NCBI GenBank assembly: GCA_900208305.1
Contig: OAPG01000013.1
Coordinates: 558,001 to 622,000, forward strand
DNA from: Melanopsichium pennsylvanicum
Lineage: Eukaryota > Basidiomycota > Ustilaginomycetes > Ustilaginales
DNA: 64,000 bases
Direction of reading: 5' to 3'
Program-made: the position numbers and the translations under genes
Notes under the pieces: generated by a model
Told to the model about the DNA's origin: nothing
Seen by the model: only the letters and a program-made list of their open reading frames with translations
The model's database searches: none
Shown here: positions 22,916-31,988 of the stretch, piece by piece
How the letters are laid out: each line of letters starts with the position of its first letter
Numbering within the stretch: position 1 is the stretch's first letter

Positions 22916-23847
22916 CTACTACTACCACTCAAAGTTTTTCTTCATCTTCTTCTTCTTTACGTGGTGGTGGTATTGGTTTGACTAGTCAAACTTTTCGATA
23001 TTTGATTCGTAAGAATTCAACTTTGGTACTTTTACCTGATCCAGTGACTTGTTTTGCGAATTCGAGGTATGATCAAGTTCAAAGGTTTGATTTACGTTGT
23101 GGTACAACTTCTTCCATGGTGGTTTTGGATTGGATTACTGCTGGTAGAATTTCAGTTTTGGAATCATGCTGTTTTAGGTGTGAAAGTAATGAAGAAAAAT
23201 GGGAGGAGGAGGAGGAGAGAGAGGGGGAAGAAAAAAGGAATGATTGGATTGGGAATGAAAAGATTAGATCAGGTAAGGGATGTGTAGAAAAAGAGGATAG
23301 TTTACCCAAGAGAAAGGGAGAATGGTGGGAATTTGAAATGTATCGTAGTAGGAATGAGGTTCGAATACCTTGTTTCAACAAGAATAATATGGTAGGTATG
23401 AACCATCAACATGAAGTTATTGCTAGGGATGTTGTTTTACTTTCTCAAAATCCAAAAAAAAAACATTCTATCTTGAATAAAACTACTACTAAGGGTTGTA
23501 GTTGTAACAAGGACGAAAACGAATTTTTTTTTTCGGATTTGCAAAGAAGAAATCAACCCTATTCATGTTATGCAACATTACTCTTATCTGGTCAAGACGC
23601 TTTCCCCATCATAAAACTCTTAACTCAAGAATTTCATCAAATTCAAAAACGTCCTTCATCAAAACCCGAATCACTCATTTGGAGTCTAAGTCATCTTGAT
23701 CAAAATTCGAATCAGGGGGATTTGGGTTTGGTTTTGGTAAGAATTGCAGCCAATGATACACAATGTGTACAAACTTGGTTAAAACAAAAATTACAATCTT
23801 TAACCAACATCATCGGTAATCATCTGTTTCGTCAAGCTTTATCATAA
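21121..23847 (+). CDS. EI24/RRT8-like membrane protein fused in frame to urease accessory protein UreD
   Basis: The exons are 21121-21679 and 21875-23847, with donor AAAG/GTATGC and acceptor TTTTCAG (phase 1). The product has 843 residues. The first 300 or so resemble the EI24/RRT8 (outer spore wall) membrane family, with hydrophobic segments such as GLIWAIFTWPFQKLFVYYF, FATLMFVLGQVHAIMEFW and FLLPMDFVPFFGMALGA. From about residue 349 the sequence is UreD: GEGLAVLRF, LSYTYP-like LSFTFPLKL, then LVLLPDPVTCFANSRYDQ and SSMVVLDWITAGR. UreD, with UreF and UreG, loads nickel into urease. A poly-Asn tract ((AAC)n, about 22879-22912) and a Glu-rich loop interrupt the UreD part. No stop codon, good intron or in-frame Met separates the two halves. 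A real fusion, or two genes with an undetected splice, are both possible. Confidence 0.65.
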
Positions 23848-23916
23848 ATCAATAACCAGTCCAATTTCTGCCCAAACTCGTAGTGCAATGTGATTACGAT
23901 AATAATGTTGACAGCA

Positions 23917-26433
23917 TCATGATTGAGAGTAATTCCTTCTTTTTTTCAACAAAGAAGAATTCCATTTGGAACCCAATCCAATTCCCATTTTCAAAACCCT
24001 TCCATCACCCAAATCCTCATTCCCTTTCTCATTCCCATTTTTTTCAACTGACGATGAAGTCATACCTGATTCGCGATCACCGGTTTGTAATGAGAAAGTA
24101 TCTGTCGAGTAAACGTTTTGAACAAAAGGTGAAGATGATGTTGATGGTGTTGAAGACCAAGTAGACGAATTATTATTATTTGCTCCTGGTTGGTGTCGAT
24201 GAGCGTTTTCTACAACACCATTTGAAGCACCGGTTGAGCATGGAAATGGTGTTTGATTATGAACACTATTACCATTCGATGGTATTGAATGATGAGTAGG
24301 ATATTGTGATGGAATCGTCGGATGATGATGATGCCAACCACCGACACTCGAATGAGGTACATAACCTGGCAGAGGGGTTGACATGGGTGACTGCGTTCCC
24401 CACTGTTGCTGTTGTTGTTGCTGTTGGTATTGATATGGATACGCGAATGGATTTGCATACACCCCTAAAGGAGCGCTTCGATTGTTTCCCCCCTTTCCCC
24501 CTCCTCCTCCTCCCACTTTAAACCTTTCCAACCAACCACGGTTACCCAACCTCTTTTTCTTGTTTTCTACCACCCTTTTCTGTCCCAAACCCACCCTTCT
24601 CAACCTCTCCAACCTTCTCAACCCAACCCCCGCTGTCAAAATCACAGCACCAAAAGCTACACCACTAACGCCTGCAAAAGCCCAATCCAATTCTTCCATA
24701 TGACTTTTCAAATTCATCCCAAACAATCCTGCCCACAACGTTCCCGCACTAATTCCCATGGTGGCTATACTCGTCTTGAGATCCAACGCAAGAAGTTTGT
24801 TCCGATTGTTATCCAGAATGAGTTCAACCACTTCTTGAGTGTTGGTAATGTCGTTGTGAAGTTGGGTGGTTTCAGCTACTACTTCTTCCACTTGTTTATC
24901 AAACGATTCTAGTAGTAATTCGAGTTCGTCAATGTTATTTGCCGAGTAGATAGAATCAAAGTCGGAACAAGTCGTTGTTGTTGTTGAGACTGACGATGCG
25001 TTTGAAGCGGAGTTTGTGCAAGCAAGAGGGGAAGAGTTGGATGTTTTTGTACGATTGAGACTATTGGAAGAATTTGCCCCACCATTATCACCAACATCAT
25101 CTTTTTGATGCTTCGATCCAAGTGAGCAAGAAGAAGAAGAAAGATACATCAAGGCCATATCTTCTTCGTTTTCCAACACTTCTACCACTGCATTTTTCAC
25201 CGCTTTTGCCCTACTCAAAAATGCGTTCAACTTCCTACTCACTTGTAACAACGTTCTCAATTTGTCCCTATCTACATCATCGTCCAATTCTTCCAAAACT
25301 CCACTGGTCCAACCTCTAACCACACCTAATTCGATCCGAAGTGCATCTAACACCGATACTAATATACTTTCCAATGCTCGAAATTCGTAAGCCAAACCAC
25401 CTCCTCCCGCGTGTCCCGCGTGTCCCGCATTCCATCCTGTTCCTCCTGTTGTTCCATGATTACCAGTAGACGAATTGTATCCATGAGTATTGTTTCCATG
25501 AGGTCTGAGATTGTGTTGAAGATTGTAAACAAATGCAGAGTGCAATTGTGAATCGGTGGAACCGTACGAATCAAATAGCAACACTTTATCCTTCTTAATC
25601 ATGGCACGAATGTGAAGAATGTTGACAAGAATGCCTTCACGTCGAGCTAAGATGGTGGGCACAAGGTTAGGAACTCGCGAATCAATTTTGCGTAGATCTC
25701 TTGGTTCCAACCCATGATCGGAACAAAGGCGTGATTTTTTAAACACGCCAGACGTCGAAGTGGCAGATCCAGTACTGTCAAAGATGGTACAACGTAGCAT
25801 GATGTCGGGTGAAAGTTGAGTTGTTCCAAGACCGAAGGATGGAGGTGGATAGCTTGAGGTGGAAGCGGACGCAAGTGGTGGTGGGGGCGGCGGTGGTGGT
25901 GATGTGGTGGCGGTGAAAGACGAGGTTGGGGAGGATGAAGGAGAGGAGGAAGAGGAGGAGGTGGTGGTGGTGGTGGAAGAGTTGCGTTTGAATGTATTGA
26001 AAGGCGTGCTTGTCGTGTGAATGATGGCAACGGGATAAGAAAAGCTGGAAGAGTTGGTACGAAGGGCGAGGATAGAAGCATATGGTCTGGCAGACCAAGC
26101 TAGTTGTGGTGCTGTCAAAGCACGACACGTAGACCACAGCTGCGTCGTAGCACTCAGTGATGAGCTTTTAGGACGGCAGCCACAGCGAGTGTTTGGTACT
26201 TGATCACTTTCATCGTCGAGATGATCAAGATCTTGTTGCGTTTCTTTGCCTTTTGCGATGCTGAGATTTGATGTGACACTGGATGTGCTTGGGTGGGCAA
26301 CAACGAGGTTATTTATCGTGTTTGTTAATGTTGAAGTTGATGTGGTGGTGATAATCGACCTGCGTGGGACCACAATGGTGTTGCTCGTAGTCGAAGGAGC
26401 TAAACGTCCGAAAGTCCTTCCAGATGACCTCAT
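23917..26433 (-). CDS. MRS2: Mitochondrial Mg2+ channel, Mrs2/Mfm1 (CorA superfamily)
   Basis: I start the 838-residue ORF at ATG 26433, which begins MRSSGRTFGRLAP and continues into VVPRRSII. This Arg/Ser-rich stretch resembles a mitochondrial targeting peptide. The longer frame upstream lacks an ATG with such features. Family landmarks are LRKIDSRVPNLVPTILARRE and ILVNILHIRAMIKKDKVLLFD. A helical arm follows, then the signature GMN (LWAGLFGMNLKSHMEELDW) between two membrane segments. Mrs2 pentamers conduct Mg2+ across the inner mitochondrial membrane. Compared with yeast Mrs2 (about 470 residues), this protein carries Ser/Thr/Pro-rich insertions and a long His/Gln/Asn-rich C-terminal tail facing the matrix. 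Its stop lies only 69 bp from the stop of the convergent UreD ORF. Confidence 0.93.
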   Translation of the reverse strand: MRSSGRTFGRLAPSTTSNTIVVPRRSIITTTSTSTLTNTINNLVVAHPSTSSVTSNLSIAKGKETQQDLDHLDDESDQVPNTRCGCRPKSSSLSATTQLWSTCRALTAPQLAWSARPYASILALRTNSSSFSYPVAIIHTTSTPFNTFKRNSSTTTTTSSSSSSPSSSPTSSFTATTSPPPPPPPPLASASTSSYPPPSFGLGTTQLSPDIMLRCTIFDSTGSATSTSGVFKKSRLCSDHGLEPRDLRKIDSRVPNLVPTILARREGILVNILHIRAMIKKDKVLLFDSYGSTDSQLHSAFVYNLQHNLRPHGNNTHGYNSSTGNHGTTGGTGWNAGHAGHAGGGGLAYEFRALESILVSVLDALRIELGVVRGWTSGVLEELDDDVDRDKLRTLLQVSRKLNAFLSRAKAVKNAVVEVLENEEDMALMYLSSSSCSLGSKHQKDDVGDNGGANSSNSLNRTKTSNSSPLACTNSASNASSVSTTTTTCSDFDSIYSANNIDELELLLESFDKQVEEVVAETTQLHNDITNTQEVVELILDNNRNKLLALDLKTSIATMGISAGTLWAGLFGMNLKSHMEELDWAFAGVSGVAFGAVILTAGVGLRRLERLRRVGLGQKRVVENKKKRLGNRGWLERFKVGGGGGGKGGNNRSAPLGVYANPFAYPYQYQQQQQQQQWGTQSPMSTPLPGYVPHSSVGGWHHHHPTIPSQYPTHHSIPSNGNSVHNQTPFPCSTGASNGVVENAHRHQPGANNNNSSTWSSTPSTSSSPFVQNVYSTDTFSLQTGDRESGMTSSSVEKNGNEKGNEDLGDGRVLKMGIGLGSKWNSSLLKKRRNYSQS

Positions 26434-26991
26434 AGCCCCGTGATATACCAAGGAGCAACAAAAGATGATGTTGGTGATGAAAAGAGATGGTAGTGTGAGT
26501 ACAAATTGATGTGTGTTTTTTTTTCCTCTAGAAAAGGAAGAAGCAAAAAAGGGTCTCTCTTGTGTTTCGGAAATCGGACGCCACCCGCAAACCTCCACTC
26601 GCCTCAGCTCTGAGCAGAACATCTCTCTTGCCACTTTGCACGTTGCGTCGCCCGTGACCCTTCCAAGATACGAGCACACCACTTGTTCTATCTACTGCAC
26701 TAATCGTTACGTATTTGGCTCATACATAGCTTGACCTTATCGCTTTGGGCTTTGCACTTGGCATCTTACCTCGATCGTCCCACCTGTAAACCTGTTACTA
26801 CTCATATCACACACACACGCTGCAGCATACGTGTTACTAATTTTTATAGTGCATATGGTAAAGATATTTGCATAAAAGGAACTATGTTACAAGACGAGTT
26901 TAACTGTTGTTAGTGTTTTTTTTTTCCCTGACTTATATAGGGCTAGCACATGTAAAGAGACACCCCGAGCTTCGATTGACTGATCCACGCT
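26434..26991. other. Shared region between Mrs2 start and transaldolase 3' end
   Basis: No gene is seen in 558 bp. It should hold the Mrs2 promoter (right of 26433) and the transaldolase 3' UTR (left of 26992). A T-rich run lies at 26517-26530 and a short CA run at 26809-26818. Confidence 0.4.
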
Positions 26992-28148
26992 TTAGAGCTT
27001 CTCGGCGATCATCTGCTCCATGGTGGCACCGTCCTTTGCGAAACCGGCGATACCTTCTGCCAACTTGGTGTTAGCCATGGGGTCCTTGGCGAGGTCGAGC
27101 AAGAAAGCGGCCTGGTCGTTGATGTACGAGACCTTGGGCAACTGTTCGGCGGCCTTTGCATTCTCAACCGACAACTTTTGCTCCACGGGGCCCTGCTTGT
27201 TCTTTAGTTCCTCGAGCAACTTTGGCGAGATGGTCAAAAAGTCGCAACCGGCGAGTTGCTCGATCTCACCAATGTTACGGAAGGAGGCACCCATGACAAT
27301 GGTCTTGTAACCGTGCTGGCGGTAGTAAGTGTAGATCTTCTTGACCGAGAGAACACCGGGGTCCTCGTGCGAAGCGTACTCCTTACCTTCGGCCTTCTTG
27401 TAGTAATCGAGGATACGGCCGACAAAGGGAGAGATGAGGGTGACGTTGGCCTCGGCACATGCGACGGCCTGGTTGAAGCCAAAAAGGAGGGTGAGGTTGC
27501 AGTGAATGTTGTGCTGCGACTCGAGCTCGCGGGCAGCCTGGATACCTTCCCAGGTCGAGGCAATCTTGATGAGAACACGCTCGCGCTTAACACCGAGCGA
27601 CTCGTACAGGGCGATGAGGTGCTTTGCCTTCTCAATGGTGGCTTGCTTGTTGAACGACAGACGTGCGTCGACTTCGGTCGAGACACGACCTGGGATGATC
27701 TTGAGAATTTCGACACCGAAAGCGACGAGAAGACGGTCGGTGGCAAGGTCGAGTTGCTTTGCCTTGTCCGAGGTCTGCTCCTTTGCGTACTTGACGGCAA
27801 CGTCAATTAGACGAGCGTACTTTTCTTGCTTGACGGCAGCAAGGATGAGCGACTGTGAGATGAGAAGGAGAAGAGAAGAGGGAAAGAAGAGGATAAGGGT
27901 GAGTTTTACTGTTTCATAATGATCGCCAGCAAGTCTGATTGTCTAGGCAAGGAGTAGAATTGTGGCGGTAGACTAGACTAGACTATGTGGAAGAATGTTG
28001 CAAAAGAATGTGGTGACGTGATTGGAAAGGTCAAACTTACAGGGTTGGTGGTAGCATCCTGAGGCTTGTAAGCGTCAATGGACTCGAAATCACCCGAGTC
28101 GGAAACGACGGCGGTGTACTGCTTGAGGGAGTCAAGGGCGGAAGACAT
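26992..28148 (-). CDS. TAL1: Transaldolase
   Basis: The exons are 28148-28041 and 27852-26992 (minus strand), separated by a 188-bp intron with donor CCT/GTAAGT and acceptor CTCACAG. The splice joins DATTNP to SLILAAVKQ, which reconstitutes the conserved transaldolase N-terminal motif. The product is 322 residues, the normal length. The Schiff-base lysine lies in [13 protein letters not shown], and [23 protein letters not shown] follows as expected. The enzyme moves a dihydroxyacetone unit between sedoheptulose-7-P/glyceraldehyde-3-P and erythrose-4-P/fructose-6-P in the non-oxidative pentose phosphate pathway, in the cytosol. Codon use is strongly C-ending, suggesting high expression. Confidence 0.97.
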
Positions 28149-28364
28149 TTTAGAGGATAGATCTGACACGGTGGTGGTGTGTTAGAGTGAGAAAGAGAAA
28201 GAAAGAGAGAGAGAGAGAGGGAGAAAGTGGTTCAAATTGGACAATGATGGTTGAGAACAAAGACAGGCGTGATTTTAGATATGATGCGAGACTATATAGG
28301 ATTGGAGTGTAGTTTTCGAGACGTTCGGGCGATGTGAGTGATGGGACGACGTGGGCAGTTGCAC

Positions 28365-28405
<41 letters not shown>

Positions 28406-29668
28406 CTGATCTGGAAGCGATAAAGAAGAACGCACACACAATAATTTGGGGCTTTGATCGCTGACTACGGACAGAGTGTGTGACTGACTGGCGTGATGTT
28501 TGCAAGTGTTAGATGGGAATGGGCAGAAGCGCCCGGGCCACGGTCCGCGATTCGAATGGTTTGGAGAGCCGATTTTTTCGGAAGTGCCAAAAAACAAGTT
28601 AAAAGAAAAAAAAGAAATGAAAAAAGTGGTCGCTTTGGTTACAATTGTGACTGTTTGAATAGCGTGTGACAAAAGGTTGCTTGACTTTCTTCTCAGCAGC
28701 AAATGCGCGTCATCGTTTTCCTTTGCCTTTCCACCTCTTGCTGTCCGCCTCTGCATCTTTCTGCCTTTTCATCCGCTCAATAAGTTCAAAACAATTTTGA
28801 AAAAAAAAAAATCAAATCAAATCAAAGTTAAACCATTTCTTCCGATTTGGTGGCTCAGAATTCGAAATACCACAGAAAAACGTAACAAAACTAAACCATG
28901 AATTATTCATCGTCATCTGGTTTGGTAGATGGTTTTGAATTCAAATTTTCTTGCATCTAGACGCTATGGTTGTGATTTCAAGGGTCTCTCTCCGTCTCTT
29001 TCACCCTAATTCTAGTATATGGCAGCTGACACTTATTCAAACACAGAGCTCTGGCATTTTCAAAAGCGGCATGATAGCGTCACCCTGCTGTTACCCGTCG
29101 CTCTTTTCGTGAAACGCACCTTCCGAACCTCACTATGAAAGAAAAGAAAACTCCTCTCTTCTGACTGCTGTCAAAATAGGACCCTTTCGATGCAGTTTCG
29201 TCCACATGAGCCTTGTGTAAATTACTGTACCATACTAAGTTAGTACTCGAATTCATTGATTCGTTAATTTGCACATCCAACCCAAAACGCCAATTTCATT
29301 TATATTTTATTTTTTGACAGCATGTGCAACGTAGATCGATCACGACATCATAGTGCATTTCACAACATATGTACTGTATTCGTCTCACCTATCACTTTCT
29401 CCCAAGTCAAGTTCTTCTTTCCTCGTTGGAAAAAAAAAGAAAAGCTCAATCATCAAGCACAGTGTATGGAAGCGTGATACTGATCAAAAGTAGAATTACA
29501 TTTTCGAAACACCGATAAAAAAAGGGTAACAAAGAAAGAGAGAGTTGGTTTCGACGAGAAGGAGACCATCGCCAGTGGTTCCGTGTTGTTTGATTGATAA
29601 AGTTGATACAAAAGCAAACTGTAGAGAGGTTGGTGTGTACGTTTCGATAGTGGCGGGTGTTGTTGGAT
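28149..29668. promoter_or_regulatory. Transaldolase promoter and long gene-free stretch with microsatellites
   Basis: On the minus strand a TATATAG element lies at 28293-28299, about 145 bp upstream of the transaldolase ATG. A GA-rich run (28194-28224) and a (TG)15 microsatellite (28373-28402) flank it. From about 28500 to 29668 I see no gene, only A-rich tracts (28800-28810), short repeats (ATCAAATCAAATCAAAG, 28811 on) and AT-rich sequence that should include the cyclophilin 3' UTR. Confidence 0.45.
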
Positions 29669-30480
29669 TCACATCTCGCCGCATTCTATTTATTTGTGTA
29701 GGGTTCAGAAGAGTATATAAAGGCAAACATTGGCATCTTGTCAGTATCGACGTGTCAACACAAGTAATCCCCATCACAATACCCACAATATCCATTTTCC
29801 ACCTCTCTTTAGTTTTGAATGAGAAAAAGTCTCTCCCTCTCTATGTTTGTGTGTGTAGGTATGAAAGAATCATGATGATAATACTTACGAGTCACTCTTA
29901 CAGCCATCTTTGGTCGATTATTTTGTCCAGTTGCAACATTCTCCATCTTTCTCAACGTCAACAGACCTTCGACCACCTTGCCAAACACTACATGTTTTCC
30001 GTCCAAGAATTCGCATTTTTGAGCCGTGATGAAAAACTGACAACCATTCGTTCCTGGCCCTGAATTGGCCATACTTAACAAACCGGCTTGATCGTGTTTG
30101 AGTTGGAAATTTTCATCTTCAAACTTGTCGGCGCCATAGATGCATCTCGAACCGGTTCCATCGGCGTTGATGTAATCACCTCCTTGACACATAAAGTCCT
30201 TGATGATGCGATGAAAGATGGAATTCTTGTAACCTTGAGGCACATGATTGGGTCGAAATTCGCCGGTACAAAGTTGACGAAAGTTTTCGCAAGTTCGTGG
30301 TACAATGTCAGAGAACAGTTCAAATTTGAGTCGTCCGGCAGGTACATCGCCAATGGAAATGTCCATGAAAACGATCGGTCGTCCTTTGGTGCCTGCACCA
30401 GGAATCACAGCAGCAGCAGCAGCAGCAGCAACAGCTGTAGTAGGTTTCGAGGCTGAATTTGTTAATGTCGAGGTCGACAT
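29669..30480 (-). CDS. Cyclophilin H-type peptidyl-prolyl isomerase
   Basis: The exons are 30480-29889 and 29685-29669 (minus strand), 202 residues in total. The last exon encodes only the end of the protein. Splicing converts the frame to finish VRVTQCGEM, the expected C-terminus of cyclophilins of this type. Without it the ORF reads into intron sequence. The 203-bp intron has donor ACTC/GTAAGT and acceptor AAATAG. Residues 1-37 are a Ser/Thr/Ala-rich extension with an Ala run. The catalytic core has [35 protein letters not shown] and [12 protein letters not shown]. CypH is a U4/U6.U5 tri-snRNP component, and that role is inferred by similarity. The position normally Trp in cyclosporin-sensitive cyclophilins (WLDGKH) is Phe here. 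Confidence 0.92.
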
Positions 30481-31358
30481 GACGATATTGCGTTTGCCAA
30501 ACTGGATGTTGGCAAAGTTGCAAGATTGCAAGATTAGAAAGAAAGAAACAAAGAGAGAAACAAAGTTTATCTTAGTAGTGCGAACAAAGTGAAACAAAGG
30601 AATGATTTCGGAATGCGGAAGTGAATCTGCATTCAAACGTCTTACAGCCCGATCGATCTCAACAATGGCAGAAAGATTCGAAAAAAAAATCAAAAATCTA
30701 ATGCTGCAAAATGATGTGGATCGAGATTCGTACGATACATGGCTGAACTTATAGATGCAAACCCTGAGTCGCTTCTGTGGTGAGGTTGACTCACCACACA
30801 ATAGTTCAGAGTGTACTGCACTGTAGCGCATCAATCTTACTCTGTATGCAAAGCGCAGATCAGCCTCACTTGTCGCCTCTGCACCCTGAACCCTCGCACA
30901 ATTTCCTCAATTGCACTTTTGCAGCCAGCCAGTTAGCAATGTATTGTACTGGATTGACGCTTGTTTCTTCTGCTTCTTAGCTTTGACTGTGACCTTGTTT
31001 TTTGTCAATGGAAATTAGTAACTTGTGCTGCTCTGAGGCACCACAAAAAGAAAAGAAGAAATAAAGAAAGAAAAATGCTGTACGGATTCCCAAATCGAAC
31101 CTGACCTTTTTTTTTTTTCTTTTTTTCTTTTTGACCCTTAACCCTCGCTTCGGTTGACCCGATTACAGTACATTTATATATTTATGTGGGTTTGCTCTCA
31201 AAGGAGCACATCAAATTTTGACTCGAATTTGGCTCAAATATTGTTGCTGCTCCGCCTCACTCGACAGAATTGCTCAGAGGTTGCTCGACAATTTTGTGTG
31301 CCTCGTTTGTCTTGCCTGCCTCGTCTGCTGTACTGGGTGGGTGTGATTGTGATTGTGC

Positions 31359-31396
<38 letters not shown>

Positions 31397-31988
31397 ACCC
31401 GACTCTTTTGGCCCTCCTCGCCCCCCAAAAAGCCATCTCCCTTGGTCAAGCTTTTGCCCTCTATTTTTCCCTTGCCTGTAAACGATCTCACCTCACCTCA
31501 TCATCATCATCCACTCTTTTGATATCTGCTTCCGCGCCTCAACTATCTACCCGAATACGTTTGACTTTCTTTGTCTACACCGCAAACGCAGCCCCTAGTC
31601 GCTTTTGACTCTCCATCTCTCACTTTGATCCTAGAAACAACCAAGCCATCGATCGAGCAAGCAAGCAAATCAAGCAAATCAAGCAAATCAAGCAAATCAA
31701 GCAAATCAAGCAAATCAAGCAATCGTGCCTATTGCCGTAACAACAAATCAAACGAGTTCAGCCCAGATCAGCTTACTCTCCGTCCCTTCCGTCTTCTCTT
31801 GGCAAAACTCTTTCCTTCTCAGCAACCCTCGCATCACCTTTGACGCCCTGCATACATCCACAACATTACATATACCCTTACCTCGCCAACTGCGACATTT
31901 GTTTGTGTCTTTCTCTCTCTCCTCTCATCACACCACAAACACAATAACCCCCTTTCCAGCAACAACCAATTCCTTTTTCATAGCAACC
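30481..31988. promoter_or_regulatory. Divergent promoter between cyclophilin and Hal-type kinase
   Basis: This 1.5-kb region lies between two divergent starts and contains no gene I can support. On the kinase side are a (GT)n(GA)n compound microsatellite (about 31363-31396) and a pyrimidine-rich leader. A 9-bp tandem repeat (CAAATCAAG, about six copies, 31664-31720) lies within the likely 5' UTR. The frame upstream of the kinase ATG is open, but it is repeat-derived (SKS repeats) and probably untranslated. T-rich tracts occur at 31108-31131. Confidence 0.45.
31664..31720 (+). repeat. 9-bp tandem repeat CAAATCAAG in kinase leader
   Basis: About six perfect copies of a 9-bp unit lie about 270 bp upstream of the kinase start. 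Being a multiple of three, copy changes would not alter the open upstream frame. Its effect on expression is unknown. Confidence 0.85.

Noticed and set aside
26434..26682. N-terminal extension of Mrs2
   Set aside because: The longest frame starts at a GTG and hides the apparent mitochondrial targeting sequence. ATG 26433 gives MRSSGRTFGRLAP.
27234..27810. ORFs on both strands over the transaldolase gene
   Set aside because: The transaldolase frame explains the sequence. High codon bias opens the other frames.
28373..28402. (TG)15 considered as a functional promoter element
   Set aside because: It is a simple microsatellite, and nothing links it to a defined regulatory site.
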